Source: LMUY01 sp964242215
Lineage (GTDB): Bacteria > Pseudomonadota > Alphaproteobacteria > Acetobacterales > Acetobacteraceae
Direction: 5' to 3'
Assembly (NCBI GenBank): GCA_964242215.1
Contig: CAXTCJ010000008.1
Span: forward strand, 37,157-101,156
DNA: 64,000 bases
Of the stretch, positions 1 through 9,118 are shown one piece after another. Below the pieces are notes generated by a model that searched no databases, was not told the DNA's origin, and saw only the letters and a list, made by a program, of their open reading frames with translations. Position numbers and translations under genes: made by a program. Each line of letters opens with the position of its first letter. Position 1 is the stretch's first letter.

Positions 1-1
1 G

Positions 2-727
2 TGCTGGTATTTCCGGGACGATCCCCGGACCCACCCCGGGATGACCGACGCGGACCGGGCACGCCTTCCGCCAGCGAAGCCGCCGGGCCACGCCCCCGTG
101 CCGTGGCGACCGCTTGTGCGGCGCATGGGCCCGGTGATTTTCGTCTATTTCTGCTATGGCTGGACGCTTTGGACGTTCCTATCCTGGGTGCCGCAATTCA
201 TGCTCCATAACTATCATCTCAACCTGAAGAACTCGTCGCTGTTCTCGTCGCTGGTGTTCTTCGGCGGCGTAATCGGCGACGGGCTGGGCGGCTTCGTCAG
301 CGACTGGCTGCTGCGCCGCACCGGCAGCCTGACCGTGGCCCGGCGTAATCTTGTGGTGTTCGGCATGGCGGGTTCGCTGCTATGCTCCATACCCATCCTG
401 TTCACCGGAGACGCCACCATCGCTGCACTCTGCCTCTCGGGCACGTTCTTCTTCTCGGAGCTGACGATCGGGCCAATGTGGGCGATCCCGATGGATATCG
501 CCCCCTCTCATGCCGGCACCGCGAGCGGGTTGATGAACACCGGGTCCGCTCTGGCCGCCATCCTGTCGCCGCTGGTGTTCGGCATCGTCATCGACCAGAC
601 CGGGAATTGGACGCTCCCGTTCCTCGGCACGATGGCGTTGATGCTGGTGGGCCTGCTCTCGGCCTTCGCCATGCGGCCGGACAACCGGTTCAGTGGCACC
701 CCCGGCCTCGTATCCGCGCATGCTTGA
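2..727 (+). CDS. MFS transporter, ACS-like, C-terminal part
   Basis: This is the carboxyl-terminal portion (about 241 residues) of a major facilitator superfamily carrier; the reading frame is open to the left edge, so the start lies upstream. Several hydrophobic helices are visible, and the MFS motif between helices 8 and 9 reads GDGLGGFVSDWLLRRTG. The stretch WYFRDDPRTHP at the left edge resembles the central cytoplasmic loop of the anion:cation symporter (ACS) branch, which carries organic acids such as hexuronates and tartrate. The stop overlaps the next gene by 8 bases, so the two are probably co-translated. An organic-acid substrate is inferred from the neighbouring hydroxyacid dehydrogenase. 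Confidence 0.85.
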   Translation, partial: CWYFRDDPRTHPGMTDADRARLPPAKPPGHAPVPWRPLVRRMGPVIFVYFCYGWTLWTFLSWVPQFMLHNYHLNLKNSSLFSSLVFFGGVIGDGLGGFVSDWLLRRTGSLTVARRNLVVFGMAGSLLCSIPILFTGDATIAALCLSGTFFFSELTIGPMWAIPMDIAPSHAGTASGLMNTGSALAAILSPLVFGIVIDQTGNWTLPFLGTMALMLVGLLSAFAMRPDNRFSGTPGLVSAHA

Positions 728-3596
728 CGCCGCACTCGCCGGCCGGCTTCGACGCGAGGTCGAAGGCGAAATCCTGCTCGGGGCCGGTGACCGGGGCCGC
801 TACTCGACCGATGCCTCGATCTACCAGGTGCAGCCGCTGGGCGTCGTCATCCCGAAGACCATCGCCGACGTGCAGGCCGTGCTCGCCCTGGCGCGTGACG
901 CCGGTCTGCCGGTGCTACCCCGTGGCGGCGGCACGAGCCAATGTGGGCAAACGGTCAACCGTGCAATCGTGTTGGACTGCACCAAGCATCTTCGGACTAT
1001 CCTAAGCGTCGACCCGGTGGCGCAGACCGCGACGGTGCAGCCCGGCATCGTGCTCGCCCACCTGAACGCGGCGCTGAAGCAGCACAAGCTGTTCTTTCCG
1101 GTCGACCCGTCCACTCAGGCGCGCTGCACGATCGGTGGCATGGCGGCCAATAATTCCTGCGGGGCGAAGTCCATCCGCTACGGGCTGATGGCCGACAACG
1201 TGCGCGCGATCGACGCTATTCTGGCGGACGGAACACAGCACCGCTTCGGGATGGTGCCGGACAATTTGGGCGAGATGCCTGCAGCGGTCGCGGCTTTGGT
1301 GCAACGGCTGCGTGCCCTCGGAGCTGCGGAGGCCGACGAGATCGCGGCGCGTTTTCCGCACCAGTTGCGCCGGGTCGGTGGCTACAACATCGAGGTGCTC
1401 ACGCCCCGGGCTCGGCGCGAGGGCCGGGAGAACCTGGCCCGGCTGCTCGTGGGCAGCGAAGGCACCTTGGCCTTTTCCGCCGCACTGGAGTTGCAGCTCG
1501 CGCCGCTGCTCCCGCGCAAGATGGTGGGCATCTGCCAATTCCCCACCTTCCGCGCCGCCATGGAGGCGAGCCGCCACCTGGTGGCACTGGACCCCGAGGG
1601 TGTGGAGCTGGTCGATCGCACCATGATCGATCTCGGCCGCGGCATTCCGATCTACCGCAAGACGATCGACCGGATGTTACTCGGTGAACCCGATAGCATC
1701 CTCCTGGTGGAGTTCCACGGCTACGAGGACGCCCCGCTGCTCGCCAAACTCGAGGAACTGGACGGCGCTATGGCCGATCTCGGCTATCCAGGCGCCGTCG
1801 TGCGCGCCACCGACCCGGCGTTCCAGGCCGACATCGCCGAGGTGCGCGAGGCCGGGCTGAACATCATGATGTCCATGAAGGGGGACGGCAAACCCGTCAG
1901 CTTCATCGAGGACTGCGCCGTCGATCTGGACGACCTCGCCGACTACACCGAGCGGCTGAACGACGTCTTCGCCCGGCACGGCACCAAGGGCACCTGGTAC
2001 GCCCACGCCAGCGTCGGCTGCCTGCATGTCCGCCCCGTGCTGAACATGAAGGATGCGAGCGACGTCCGCACCATGCGCGCGGTGGCGGAGGAATGCTTCG
2101 CGCTGGTCCGCGAATACAAGGGCAGCCACAGCGGCGAGCACGGCGACGGCATCGTGCGTTCCGAGTTCCACGAGAGCATGTTCGGCCCGCGCGTGGTGCG
2201 TGCGTTCGAAGCGGTGAAGGATGCGTTCGATCCCGACGCTCTGCTGAATCCGGGCCGCGTTGTGCGGGCGCCACGCATGGATGACCGCACGCTGTTCCGC
2301 TATTCCCCGGGCTATGCGGCGGACCCGGGATTCACGCCCGTGCTCGATTGGTCCGAGCAGCCGCAATCCGCCACTGGCGGTGCACGGGCAGGGCTGCTGG
2401 CCGCGGTGGAGATGTGCAACAACAACGGCACCTGTCGCAAGTTCGACGCAGGCGTGATGTGCCCATCCTACCGCGTCACGCGCGACGAGGTGCACCTGAC
2501 GCGCGGCCGGGCCAATACACTGAGGCTGGCCCTAACCGGGCAGCTGGGGCCCGATGCGATGGCGGGCGACGACGTTGCCGAGGCCATGAAGCTGTGCGTG
2601 TCCTGCAAGGCCTGCAAGCGCGAGTGCCCGACCGGCGTCGACATGAGCAAGATGAAGATCGAGGCACTGCACGCCCGAGCCGCCCGCCACGGGGTCGGGC
2701 TACGGGATCGCCTGGTGGCGGAACTGCCGCGCTATGGCCGGATCGCCGCTGCGTTCGCCCCATTAGCCAATCTGCGCAACCAGGTGCCGGCGCTGGCGCG
2801 GCTTGGCGAGCGTGTCGCCGGGCTGGCAGCCAGCCGCCCCTTGCCGGCGTGGCGGAAAGACTGGTTCCGGGACAGCGAGGCCGATGCCGACGGCAACGTC
2901 CTGCTGCTGGCGGACACGTTCAACCGCTATTTCGAGCCGGAGAATCTTCGCTCCGCCGTGCGCGTGCTGCGGGCCGCCGGGTTCCGCCCGTCGGTCGCGA
3001 GCGCAGGCTCCCGCCCACTATGCTGCGGGCGGACTTACCTTTCTGCCGGCATGGTGGATCGCGCACGCGCCGAAGCCCGGCGGACGCTCGACGCGTTGGC
3101 AGGCGACCGTCCGGTGATCGGCCTGGAACCGTCTTGCCTGCTGACGTTGCGGGACGAGTTCGCGTCAATGCTGCCTGGACCGGAGACGGCGTCGCTCGCC
3201 GGTCGTGCGCTGCTGATCGGCGAGTTCCTGCAGCGTCATGCGCCCAAGCTCGCCTTGCGTCCGCTGGCCGCGACCGCACACGTGCACGGCCACTGCCATC
3301 AGAAGGCGTTCGGTGCGTTTGCCGACGGGCTCGCCACACTGCGTCGCGTACCGGATTTGGCGGTCACGCCGATCGCTTCGTCCTGCTGCGGAATGGCGGG
3401 GGCGTTCGGTTACGGTGTCGAGACGCAGGCTGCGTCGCTCGCCATGGCGGAGGCCGGTCTGCTGCCAGCGATACGGGCCGCGGCGGCGGACGACATCATC
3501 GTCGCCGACGGGACGAGTTGCCGTCATCAGATCGCCGACCTGTCCGGCAGGCGGGCAATCCATTCCATAAGGCTGATCGAGCGGGCGCTGACCTGA
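720..3596 (+). CDS. FAD-linked and Fe-S 2-hydroxyacid dehydrogenase, YdiJ-like
   Basis: This 958-residue fusion oxidises a D-2-hydroxyacid with FAD and passes electrons through Fe-S clusters. The N-terminal half is a PCMH-type FAD domain (RGGGTSQCGQTVNR near residue 70) followed by an FAD-oxidase C-terminal domain ending NPGRVV. A cysteine-rich ferredoxin-like segment (CVSCKACKRECP near residue 625) follows, and the C-terminus has two CCG-type motifs, LCCGRTY and SCCGMAG. The length and order match the YdiJ/D-2-hydroxyglutarate dehydrogenase type rather than short GlcD. The ATG at 720 overlaps the transporter stop; a GTG at 693 would add nine residues. The substrate is not determined by sequence; D-lactate and 2-hydroxyglutarate are both possible. 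Confidence 0.88.
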   Translation: MLDAALAGRLRREVEGEILLGAGDRGRYSTDASIYQVQPLGVVIPKTIADVQAVLALARDAGLPVLPRGGGTSQCGQTVNRAIVLDCTKHLRTILSVDPVAQTATVQPGIVLAHLNAALKQHKLFFPVDPSTQARCTIGGMAANNSCGAKSIRYGLMADNVRAIDAILADGTQHRFGMVPDNLGEMPAAVAALVQRLRALGAAEADEIAARFPHQLRRVGGYNIEVLTPRARREGRENLARLLVGSEGTLAFSAALELQLAPLLPRKMVGICQFPTFRAAMEASRHLVALDPEGVELVDRTMIDLGRGIPIYRKTIDRMLLGEPDSILLVEFHGYEDAPLLAKLEELDGAMADLGYPGAVVRATDPAFQADIAEVREAGLNIMMSMKGDGKPVSFIEDCAVDLDDLADYTERLNDVFARHGTKGTWYAHASVGCLHVRPVLNMKDASDVRTMRAVAEECFALVREYKGSHSGEHGDGIVRSEFHESMFGPRVVRAFEAVKDAFDPDALLNPGRVVRAPRMDDRTLFRYSPGYAADPGFTPVLDWSEQPQSATGGARAGLLAAVEMCNNNGTCRKFDAGVMCPSYRVTRDEVHLTRGRANTLRLALTGQLGPDAMAGDDVAEAMKLCVSCKACKRECPTGVDMSKMKIEALHARAARHGVGLRDRLVAELPRYGRIAAAFAPLANLRNQVPALARLGERVAGLAASRPLPAWRKDWFRDSEADADGNVLLLADTFNRYFEPENLRSAVRVLRAAGFRPSVASAGSRPLCCGRTYLSAGMVDRARAEARRTLDALAGDRPVIGLEPSCLLTLRDEFASMLPGPETASLAGRALLIGEFLQRHAPKLALRPLAATAHVHGHCHQKAFGAFADGLATLRRVPDLAVTPIASSCCGMAGAFGYGVETQAASLAMAEAGLLPAIRAAAADDIIVADGTSCRHQIADLSGRRAIHSIRLIERALT

Positions 3597-3617
3597 TCGG
3601 GTTACGGTAAGCCTGCC

Positions 3618-5120
3618 TCAGGCGGCGCGGGCACCGAGCACCCCCTCGCGAAGTTCGACGAGGAAGCGGCCAGCCGTGTCCTGCAGCGCCGTCGCGTCGC
3701 GACTAAGGATTGCCACACCCTCGAGCATCGCCTTGGCTTTGGTAGCCGTACCGGCGGCGTGAGAGGCGACGTCGCCCGTTCGGCTGGAGGTCTCGCGGGT
3801 GCCCTTGGCCACGGCCTTGACGGTCGAAGCGATGTTGGCGGTCGCCGTGTTCTGCTCGTCCATGACGGCCGACACGGATAGCGCGAAGCCATTGGCCGCG
3901 CTGATCGAACGCTCGACCGAGTGGTTGGCTTCAATCGTGGTGGCGAGCGCCTGCCGCATGCCGGCGACGAGTGCGGCGACCTCTGACGTCGCCTGCGACG
4001 TCTGGCTTGCGAGGCGTTTCACCTCGGCGGCGACCACGGCGAAGCCATGGCCGGCATGGCCGGCGCGCGCGGCCTCGATCGTGGCGTTCAGTGCCAACAA
4101 ATTGGTCTGCCCGGCAATGTTGTCGATCAATCCCACGACCGCGTTGATCCGCTTGCTGCATCGGGCGAGGTCGTCGATCGCCGCATCGCTTTGCCGCACC
4201 AGTTCAACGGCCTCGACCGTCGCCCCGGCCGCGGCGGCAATCTGTTTGCGCGCGTGATCGATGCTGTTGGAGAGGTCCAAGGCGGCGGCCGCCACGATCT
4301 CGGCATTGCCGGACGCCTCCTTGGCCAGGCGGGCCACCGCCTCGCTCTCCTGCTCGGCGATGTCGGCGATACGCTGGGTCTGCATGGCGTCGGTGCTGAG
4401 CATCTCGGAGCTGCTGATCACCATGCTGACGGCGGTCTGCATCGAGGTGTCGAACCGACGGCCGATCGTCGTCAACGTCGCCACCCGTTCGTTCGCGAGC
4501 GTCGCCTGAATGGCTTCGTTATGCTCCCGCAACCGGCGCTCGCTCGCCTGGGCCGCTTGCAGTTCGGCCCGGCTGCTCTCGACTTCGGCGAGGATGCGGT
4601 GGATGCCCCGCCCCAGCACGTAACCGATCGCGACGGCCAGGGTCCACCACGCCATGATGGTGACGGAGCGCGTCCAGTCGTCGCTGTGGCCGGTGCCGAA
4701 GTAGAAGCCCGGGAACAGCAGCTTGCCGGAAATCGTGAACGACCACCCCGAGAGGACGCCTATGGCAAGGGACAGGACCGTGCCGTCCAACGCAATGAGA
4801 CCGGCCGTGGAGAAGGACAGCAGCGCAGGCTCCACCACCGTGCCGAAGATCCCGCTGTTGAGGCGATAGAGCTCGATCGAAATATAGACGAGCGCTACGG
4901 TCATCAAAGGCTTGTGGAGGAACTGCAGCCCGAGCCGGCGCCGAAGCAGGATCATGCTGAGCAAGGCTGCCGAGCAGAGCATCGGAATGACGGCATCTGC
5001 CACCCGATGCCCGGAATAATAGGCGGCCAACGGCTCTGCCAGGGTCGCCGCGGCCATGTGCAGCAACAGAAGATTGCGGTTCAGCCGCAGGAAAGCGCGC
5101 CCGCTGTCGTTTCGCGTCAT
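3618..5120 (-). CDS. Methyl-accepting chemotaxis protein with polytopic N-terminus
   Basis: This is a chemoreceptor of about 500 residues. Residues 1-170 contain several hydrophobic segments with only short loops and no extended periplasmic ligand domain. They are followed by a coiled coil and the cytoplasmic signalling domain. The conserved hairpin tip that contacts CheA and CheW is present (IDNIAGQTNLLALNATIEAA), followed by GFAVVAAEVKRLA. No HAMP domain is evident between the last helix and the coiled coil. The next gene is a close paralogue in the same orientation. The ATG at 5120 is chosen; an in-frame GTG lies immediately before it. It is convergent with the dehydrogenase gene, with 21 bases between the stops. 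Confidence 0.92.
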   Translation of the reverse strand: MTRNDSGRAFLRLNRNLLLLHMAAATLAEPLAAYYSGHRVADAVIPMLCSAALLSMILLRRRLGLQFLHKPLMTVALVYISIELYRLNSGIFGTVVEPALLSFSTAGLIALDGTVLSLAIGVLSGWSFTISGKLLFPGFYFGTGHSDDWTRSVTIMAWWTLAVAIGYVLGRGIHRILAEVESSRAELQAAQASERRLREHNEAIQATLANERVATLTTIGRRFDTSMQTAVSMVISSSEMLSTDAMQTQRIADIAEQESEAVARLAKEASGNAEIVAAAALDLSNSIDHARKQIAAAAGATVEAVELVRQSDAAIDDLARCSKRINAVVGLIDNIAGQTNLLALNATIEAARAGHAGHGFAVVAAEVKRLASQTSQATSEVAALVAGMRQALATTIEANHSVERSISAANGFALSVSAVMDEQNTATANIASTVKAVAKGTRETSSRTGDVASHAAGTATKAKAMLEGVAILSRDATALQDTAGRFLVELREGVLGARAA

Positions 5121-5243
5121 CACAGCGACAGATCACGGTTGAACATCATGGCCGGAGCATCATGAGGCAAAGATGTTGCGCCCGCGTTAAGCGCAGCGCT
5201 TGTGCTACCGCGAAGCCACCGTCGTATCTTGGCCGGATCGCGA

Positions 5244-6779
5244 TCACGCTGCACGAAGCTCGCCAGCGTGCATTCCTGCACGAAGCTCGCCAGCGTGCAT
5301 TCCTGCACGAAGCTCGACGACGAACCGGCCCGCCGTGTCCTGCAGCATCGTGGTGTCGTGGTTCAGCGCGGCAACTCCCGCCAGCATGGCCTCGGCGGTT
5401 CGGGCGGTCATTGCCACGTGGGATGCGACCTCCTGCGTTCGCCGCGTTGTCTCGCGCGTGCCCCGGGCGACGGAGTCGACGATGCTCGCAATGTCGGCTG
5501 TCGCCCTATTTTGCTCCTCCATCATGCTCGAGACCAAAAGCGTGAAGCCGTTTGCCGCGCCGATGGAGCGCTCGACGGATTGATTGGCCTGGAGCGTCGT
5601 ATCCAAGGCTTGCCGCATACTCGAGACGAGGCCCGCGACTTCGGACGTAGCCTGGGATGTCTGGCTCGCCAGGCGTTTCACCTCGGCCGCGACCACGGCG
5701 AAGCCGTGGCCGGCTTGGCCGGCGCGGGCCGCCTCGATCGTCGCGTTCAACGCCAGCAGGTTCGTCTGGCCGGCGATGTTGTCGATCAATCCAACGATGG
5801 CATCAATCCGCTGGCTCGAAAGCGCGAGATCGGCAACCGCGGCATCGCTCTGCCGCACGCGTTCGACCGCTTCGACGGTTGCCATGGCCGCTGCGGCGAT
5901 CTGCCTGCGCACGTGATCGATGCTGCCGGACAACTCACGCGCCGCCGCGGCGACGAGCTCGGCATTGCCCGACGCCTCCTTTGCGAGCAGGGCGACCGCT
6001 TCGCTCTCGTGTTCGGCGGTCACGGCAATGCCCCTCGTCTGGGAGGCGTCTGCACTGACCGACACGGAACTGGTGATCACCGTGCTGACCGCAGTCTGCA
6101 TGGATGTGTCGAACCGGGCGCCGATCGTGGTCAACGTCGCCGCCCGCTGCCTGGCAAGCTTCGCCTGAATGGCGTCGTTATGATCACGCAGCGATTGCTC
6201 GTTGGCCTGGGTCTGCCGTAGATCGGCCTGGCCCCGCTCGACTTCCGCGATGATGCCGTGCACGCCGCGACCAAGCACGTGCCCCGTGAGCACGGCGACA
6301 CTCCACCACCCCACGATAGCGATCGTGTGCGCCCAGTCATTCTCCTGGCCGACGCCGAAATAGAAATCGGGGAACCAGATCTTGCCGCCGGATGCGAGCC
6401 CGGCCCCTGCGGCTAGACCCATCATCAGGGACAGTACAGTGCCATCCAACGCGATCAAGAACCCGGTTCCAAACGAAAGAAGCGCCGGCTCCATCGCCGT
6501 GTTCAGGATACCGCCGTTCAAGCGATAGAGCTCCACCGTGATGTACGCGAGCCCCAAGCTCACGAGAGGTTTGAAGAACGTCAGGTAACGCGAGAGACAG
6601 ACCCAGATGATAGAGAGGATCAGCACGGCCGATACGAGCATCGGCACGATACACTGCTGTATCGGCCGGCCGGCATAGTGGGTGGCCACCGGCATGGCGA
6701 GCGTCATGACGATCATCTGCAGAATGATCAAATCGCGGATCAGCATCTGAAACGCTCGCCCGCTCTTGCTGCCAACCAT
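5244..6779 (-). CDS. Methyl-accepting chemotaxis protein, tandem paralogue
   Basis: This 511-residue chemoreceptor shares its layout with the downstream neighbour: a multi-helix membrane domain without a periplasmic sensor, a coiled coil, and a signalling domain with the tip IDNIAGQTNLLALNATIEAA. The two proteins are similar along their whole length, including the membrane part (ELYRLN, ALDGTVLSL), so the pair is a tandem duplication. The carboxyl end differs: it finishes in copies of a nine-residue unit (ELRAGMHAG) encoded by a 27-base tandem repeat. The ligand is unknown. A membrane-embedded sensor suggests detection of lipophilic, redox or energy cues, but that is inference. Confidence 0.92.
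   Translation of the reverse strand: MVGSKSGRAFQMLIRDLIILQMIVMTLAMPVATHYAGRPIQQCIVPMLVSAVLILSIIWVCLSRYLTFFKPLVSLGLAYITVELYRLNGGILNTAMEPALLSFGTGFLIALDGTVLSLMMGLAAGAGLASGGKIWFPDFYFGVGQENDWAHTIAIVGWWSVAVLTGHVLGRGVHGIIAEVERGQADLRQTQANEQSLRDHNDAIQAKLARQRAATLTTIGARFDTSMQTAVSTVITSSVSVSADASQTRGIAVTAEHESEAVALLAKEASGNAELVAAAARELSGSIDHVRRQIAAAAMATVEAVERVRQSDAAVADLALSSQRIDAIVGLIDNIAGQTNLLALNATIEAARAGQAGHGFAVVAAEVKRLASQTSQATSEVAGLVSSMRQALDTTLQANQSVERSIGAANGFTLLVSSMMEEQNRATADIASIVDSVARGTRETTRRTQEVASHVAMTARTAEAMLAGVAALNHDTTMLQDTAGRFVVELRAGMHAGELRAGMHAGELRAA
5252..5316. repeat. 27-bp in-frame tandem repeat
   Basis: Two full copies of a 27-base unit begin at 5252 and 5279 (unit starts CACGAAGCTCGCCAGCG), with a partial third copy from 5306. 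On the minus strand it encodes the repeated ELRAGMHAG at the end of the chemoreceptor. The period is a multiple of three, so copy-number change would lengthen or shorten the tail without shifting the frame. Confidence 0.95.
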
Positions 6780-6844
6780 TCGCGACCTCTGGGATAGACG
6801 CCGTCATACCCCGGCGCGGTTAACCAGAGGTTGAGAGGCCTCCG

Positions 6845-7825
6845 TCAAAGCGCCTTGAAGTACAGCCGGGTCGCGCGCGGCACGCCGTTGGCGTCCAGCG
6901 CGTAGCCGGGGATGGTGCCCGCCTCCGTCCAGCCCAGATCGCGATACAGCGGCTCCGCATGGTCGTCCACGCGCGTGTCCAGCACCAGCAGCGTGCGTCC
7001 GGACACGCGGGCCGCCTGCTCCGCCGCCGCCATCAACGCTCGCGCCAACCCGCGGCAGCGCGAGCCGGGGGCGACCATCAGCTTGCGGATTTCGGCCCGG
7101 TGAGGCTGGTTCTCCGGCATGTCGAGGCCGAGTTGCACCGTGCCGGCCAGGGTGCCGTTGCGCCAGGCTGCGAACAGCCGGATTTCGCCCTGCCCCACCG
7201 CCCGGGTGACCCCGCGCCAGTAGGTGAGCGCCTTGTCGCGGGCGAGCGGCGGCAGGAACGAGACGGAGGCGCCGCCGTCCACACAGGCCTGCAGCAGCGC
7301 AGCCAGCGGGCGTTCCGCGCTCTCGGCAGCGGCGATGTCCAGCTCCTCGACCACACGGCCGGCCAGCGGTTTGGCATACCCGGCCTCGATCGTGTTCGAT
7401 AGGTCGTGCAGCGCCCGCAGGCCGCCGCGGCGAACGTAGCCGTGCTTCTCGTAGAAGGCATGGCCGCGGGTGAACAGCACGTCCGACCACAGCACCATGC
7501 GGGGCGCGCCGGCCGCGCGGGCATGGTCTTCGGCATGCTGGAGCAGGTCGCGGCCAAGGCCGGTGCCGCGCTGGCTGGCGGCGACGTACATGCGGGAGAG
7601 ATGCCAACCATCGTCCGCCGGGTAGGTGGCGACCATACCCACGACTTGACCGCCCGCCTCCGCCGTCCAGAGCGCGCCACCTTTGCCAGCTATATACGTG
7701 GCGAGGGCGCGGATCTCGGGCAGTTCGGCGTCTACGTCGAAGACCACGCCGGGGTATTCCCCCCAGCACGCCCCGATCAGGGCGATGTAACCGGCCGCGT
7801 CGTCGTCCCGGCCGGGCCGGATCAC
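6845..7825 (-). CDS. Tandem double GNAT N-acetyltransferase
   Basis: This 326-residue protein is made of two GNAT acyltransferase domains, about residues 1-155 and 165-326. Each has the acetyl-CoA binding signature: SQRGTGLGRDLL in the first and GSRCRGLARALM in the second. The family transfers an acetyl group from acetyl-CoA to an amine; the substrate is unknown. The GTG start at 7825 overlaps the stop of the upstream aminotransferase gene as GTGA, which argues for translational coupling and for this start despite a much longer open frame upstream. It is the last gene of the minus-strand pot-aminotransferase run. Confidence 0.85.
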   Translation of the reverse strand: MIRPGRDDDAAGYIALIGACWGEYPGVVFDVDAELPEIRALATYIAGKGGALWTAEAGGQVVGMVATYPADDGWHLSRMYVAASQRGTGLGRDLLQHAEDHARAAGAPRMVLWSDVLFTRGHAFYEKHGYVRRGGLRALHDLSNTIEAGYAKPLAGRVVEELDIAAAESAERPLAALLQACVDGGASVSFLPPLARDKALTYWRGVTRAVGQGEIRLFAAWRNGTLAGTVQLGLDMPENQPHRAEIRKLMVAPGSRCRGLARALMAAAEQAARVSGRTLLVLDTRVDDHAEPLYRDLGWTEAGTIPGYALDANGVPRATRLYFKAL

Positions 7826-9024
7826 GTCAGCGCAGCGCAGAACGCCTGGATGCGGGCGCATGCCTCCGTCAGGGAGGCGTCGTCGGTGGCGTAGCTGATG
7901 CGCAGGTAGGGGCTCATGCCGAACGCCGCGCCATGCACGAGGGCGACGTGCTGTTCCTCGAGCAGCGCGAGCGCGAAATCGGCGTCGGTGTCCAGGCGGG
8001 TGCCGGCGGGCGTGGTCTTGCCGAGACAGCCGGCGATGTTGGGATAGACGTAGAACGCGCCCTCTGGCCGGTGGCAGAGCATGCCGGGTGCCTGGTTCAG
8101 CGCATCCACCACGAGGTCGCGGCGGCGCTGGTAGGCCGCGGCCTGCAGCTTCACGCTCTCCTGCGGGCCGTCCAGCGCGGCGACGGCGGCGGCCTGCGTG
8201 ATGCCGGAGGTGCCCGCGGTGGCGTGGCCCTGCATCGCCGTCATGGCCTTGATCAGCGGGCGCGGCCCGGCGGAGAAGCCCACGCGCCAACCGGTCATCG
8301 CGTAGGTTTTGGACACACCGCTGACGGTGAGCGTGCGGTCCCGCAGGGCGGGCACGACGGCCGCCATGGTGGCGTGCCGCGTGCCGGTGAACAGCAGGTG
8401 CTCGTACATGTCGTCGGACAGGATCCAGACATGCGGGTGGCGCAGCATGACCTCGCCGAGCGCCGCCATCTCGTCGGCGGAACAGGCGGCGCCGGTCGGG
8501 TTGTTGGGGAAGTTCAGCAGCAGCCACTTGGTGCGCGGCGTGATGGCGGCGTCCAGATCCTCGGGGCGCAGCTTGAAGCCGTTGTTCTGCGGGCAGTTCA
8601 CCGGCACCGGCACACCGCCGACCAGGCTCGCCATCAGCGGGTAGGCCCCCCAGTATGGCGCGGGGATCACCACCTCGTCGCCGTCGTCGATGGTGGCCAT
8701 GAAGGCGTTGAAGATCGCCTGCTTGCCGCCGGACGAGACGGTGATTTCATCCAGTGCGAATTCGAGGCCGGAATCGCGCAGGAACTTGCGCTGGATGGCC
8801 TGTTTCAGCGCGGGGACGCCGTCCTGCGGGGTGTACTTGGTCTCGCCGCGCAGCGCGGCCTGGTAGGCGGCCTCGATGGCATGCGGCGGGCTGGCGAAGT
8901 CGGGCTCGCCGATGGTGAGCGAGATCACGTTCACCCCGGCAGCCCGCATGGCGCGCGCCTTGGCCGACATCGCCATGGTGGCGGCGATGGGAACGCGAGC
9001 TTGGCGGGCGGACAGGGTTGGCAT
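7822..9024 (-). CDS. Class I PLP-dependent aminotransferase, AspC-like
   Basis: This 400-residue fold type I aminotransferase transfers an amino group between an amino acid and a 2-oxoacid using pyridoxal phosphate. The PLP-binding lysine lies in SGVSKTYAMTGWRVGF, and other class I marks are NFPNNPTG and the late arginine region YLRISYATD. The nearest relative in the window is the adjacent gene at 9119-10321, so they are tandem paralogues that may have diverged in substrate. The downstream GNAT gene overlaps its stop by four bases. Aspartate is the default substrate for the family; another amino acid is equally possible. Confidence 0.9.
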   Translation of the reverse strand: MPTLSARQARVPIAATMAMSAKARAMRAAGVNVISLTIGEPDFASPPHAIEAAYQAALRGETKYTPQDGVPALKQAIQRKFLRDSGLEFALDEITVSSGGKQAIFNAFMATIDDGDEVVIPAPYWGAYPLMASLVGGVPVPVNCPQNNGFKLRPEDLDAAITPRTKWLLLNFPNNPTGAACSADEMAALGEVMLRHPHVWILSDDMYEHLLFTGTRHATMAAVVPALRDRTLTVSGVSKTYAMTGWRVGFSAGPRPLIKAMTAMQGHATAGTSGITQAAAVAALDGPQESVKLQAAAYQRRRDLVVDALNQAPGMLCHRPEGAFYVYPNIAGCLGKTTPAGTRLDTDADFALALLEEQHVALVHGAAFGMSPYLRISYATDDASLTEACARIQAFCAALT

Positions 9025-9068
9025 GGTTGGGTTCTTCGATAAGGGGGTGGCTAGAGGGTGCGGGTTGC

Positions 9069-9107
9069 TTACCCCTCACCCCGGCCCTCTCCCGCAGGGG
9101 GAGAGGG
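9069..9107. repeat. G/C-rich hairpin repeat, family B copy 1
   Basis: The spacer between the two aminotransferase genes carries a TTACCCCTC leader followed by a nine-base perfect stem (CCCTCTCCC at 9085-9093 with GGGAGAGGG at 9099-9107). The same sequence type occurs twice more, head to head, at 12279-12380. It may act as an mRNA-stabilising or attenuating hairpin within the operon. Confidence 0.8.
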
Positions 9108-9118
9108 AAAAGAGAAGG

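Noticed and set aside
5252..5316. Possible CRISPR-like direct repeat
   Set aside because: The repeats are contiguous with no unique spacers and lie in frame inside a chemoreceptor gene.
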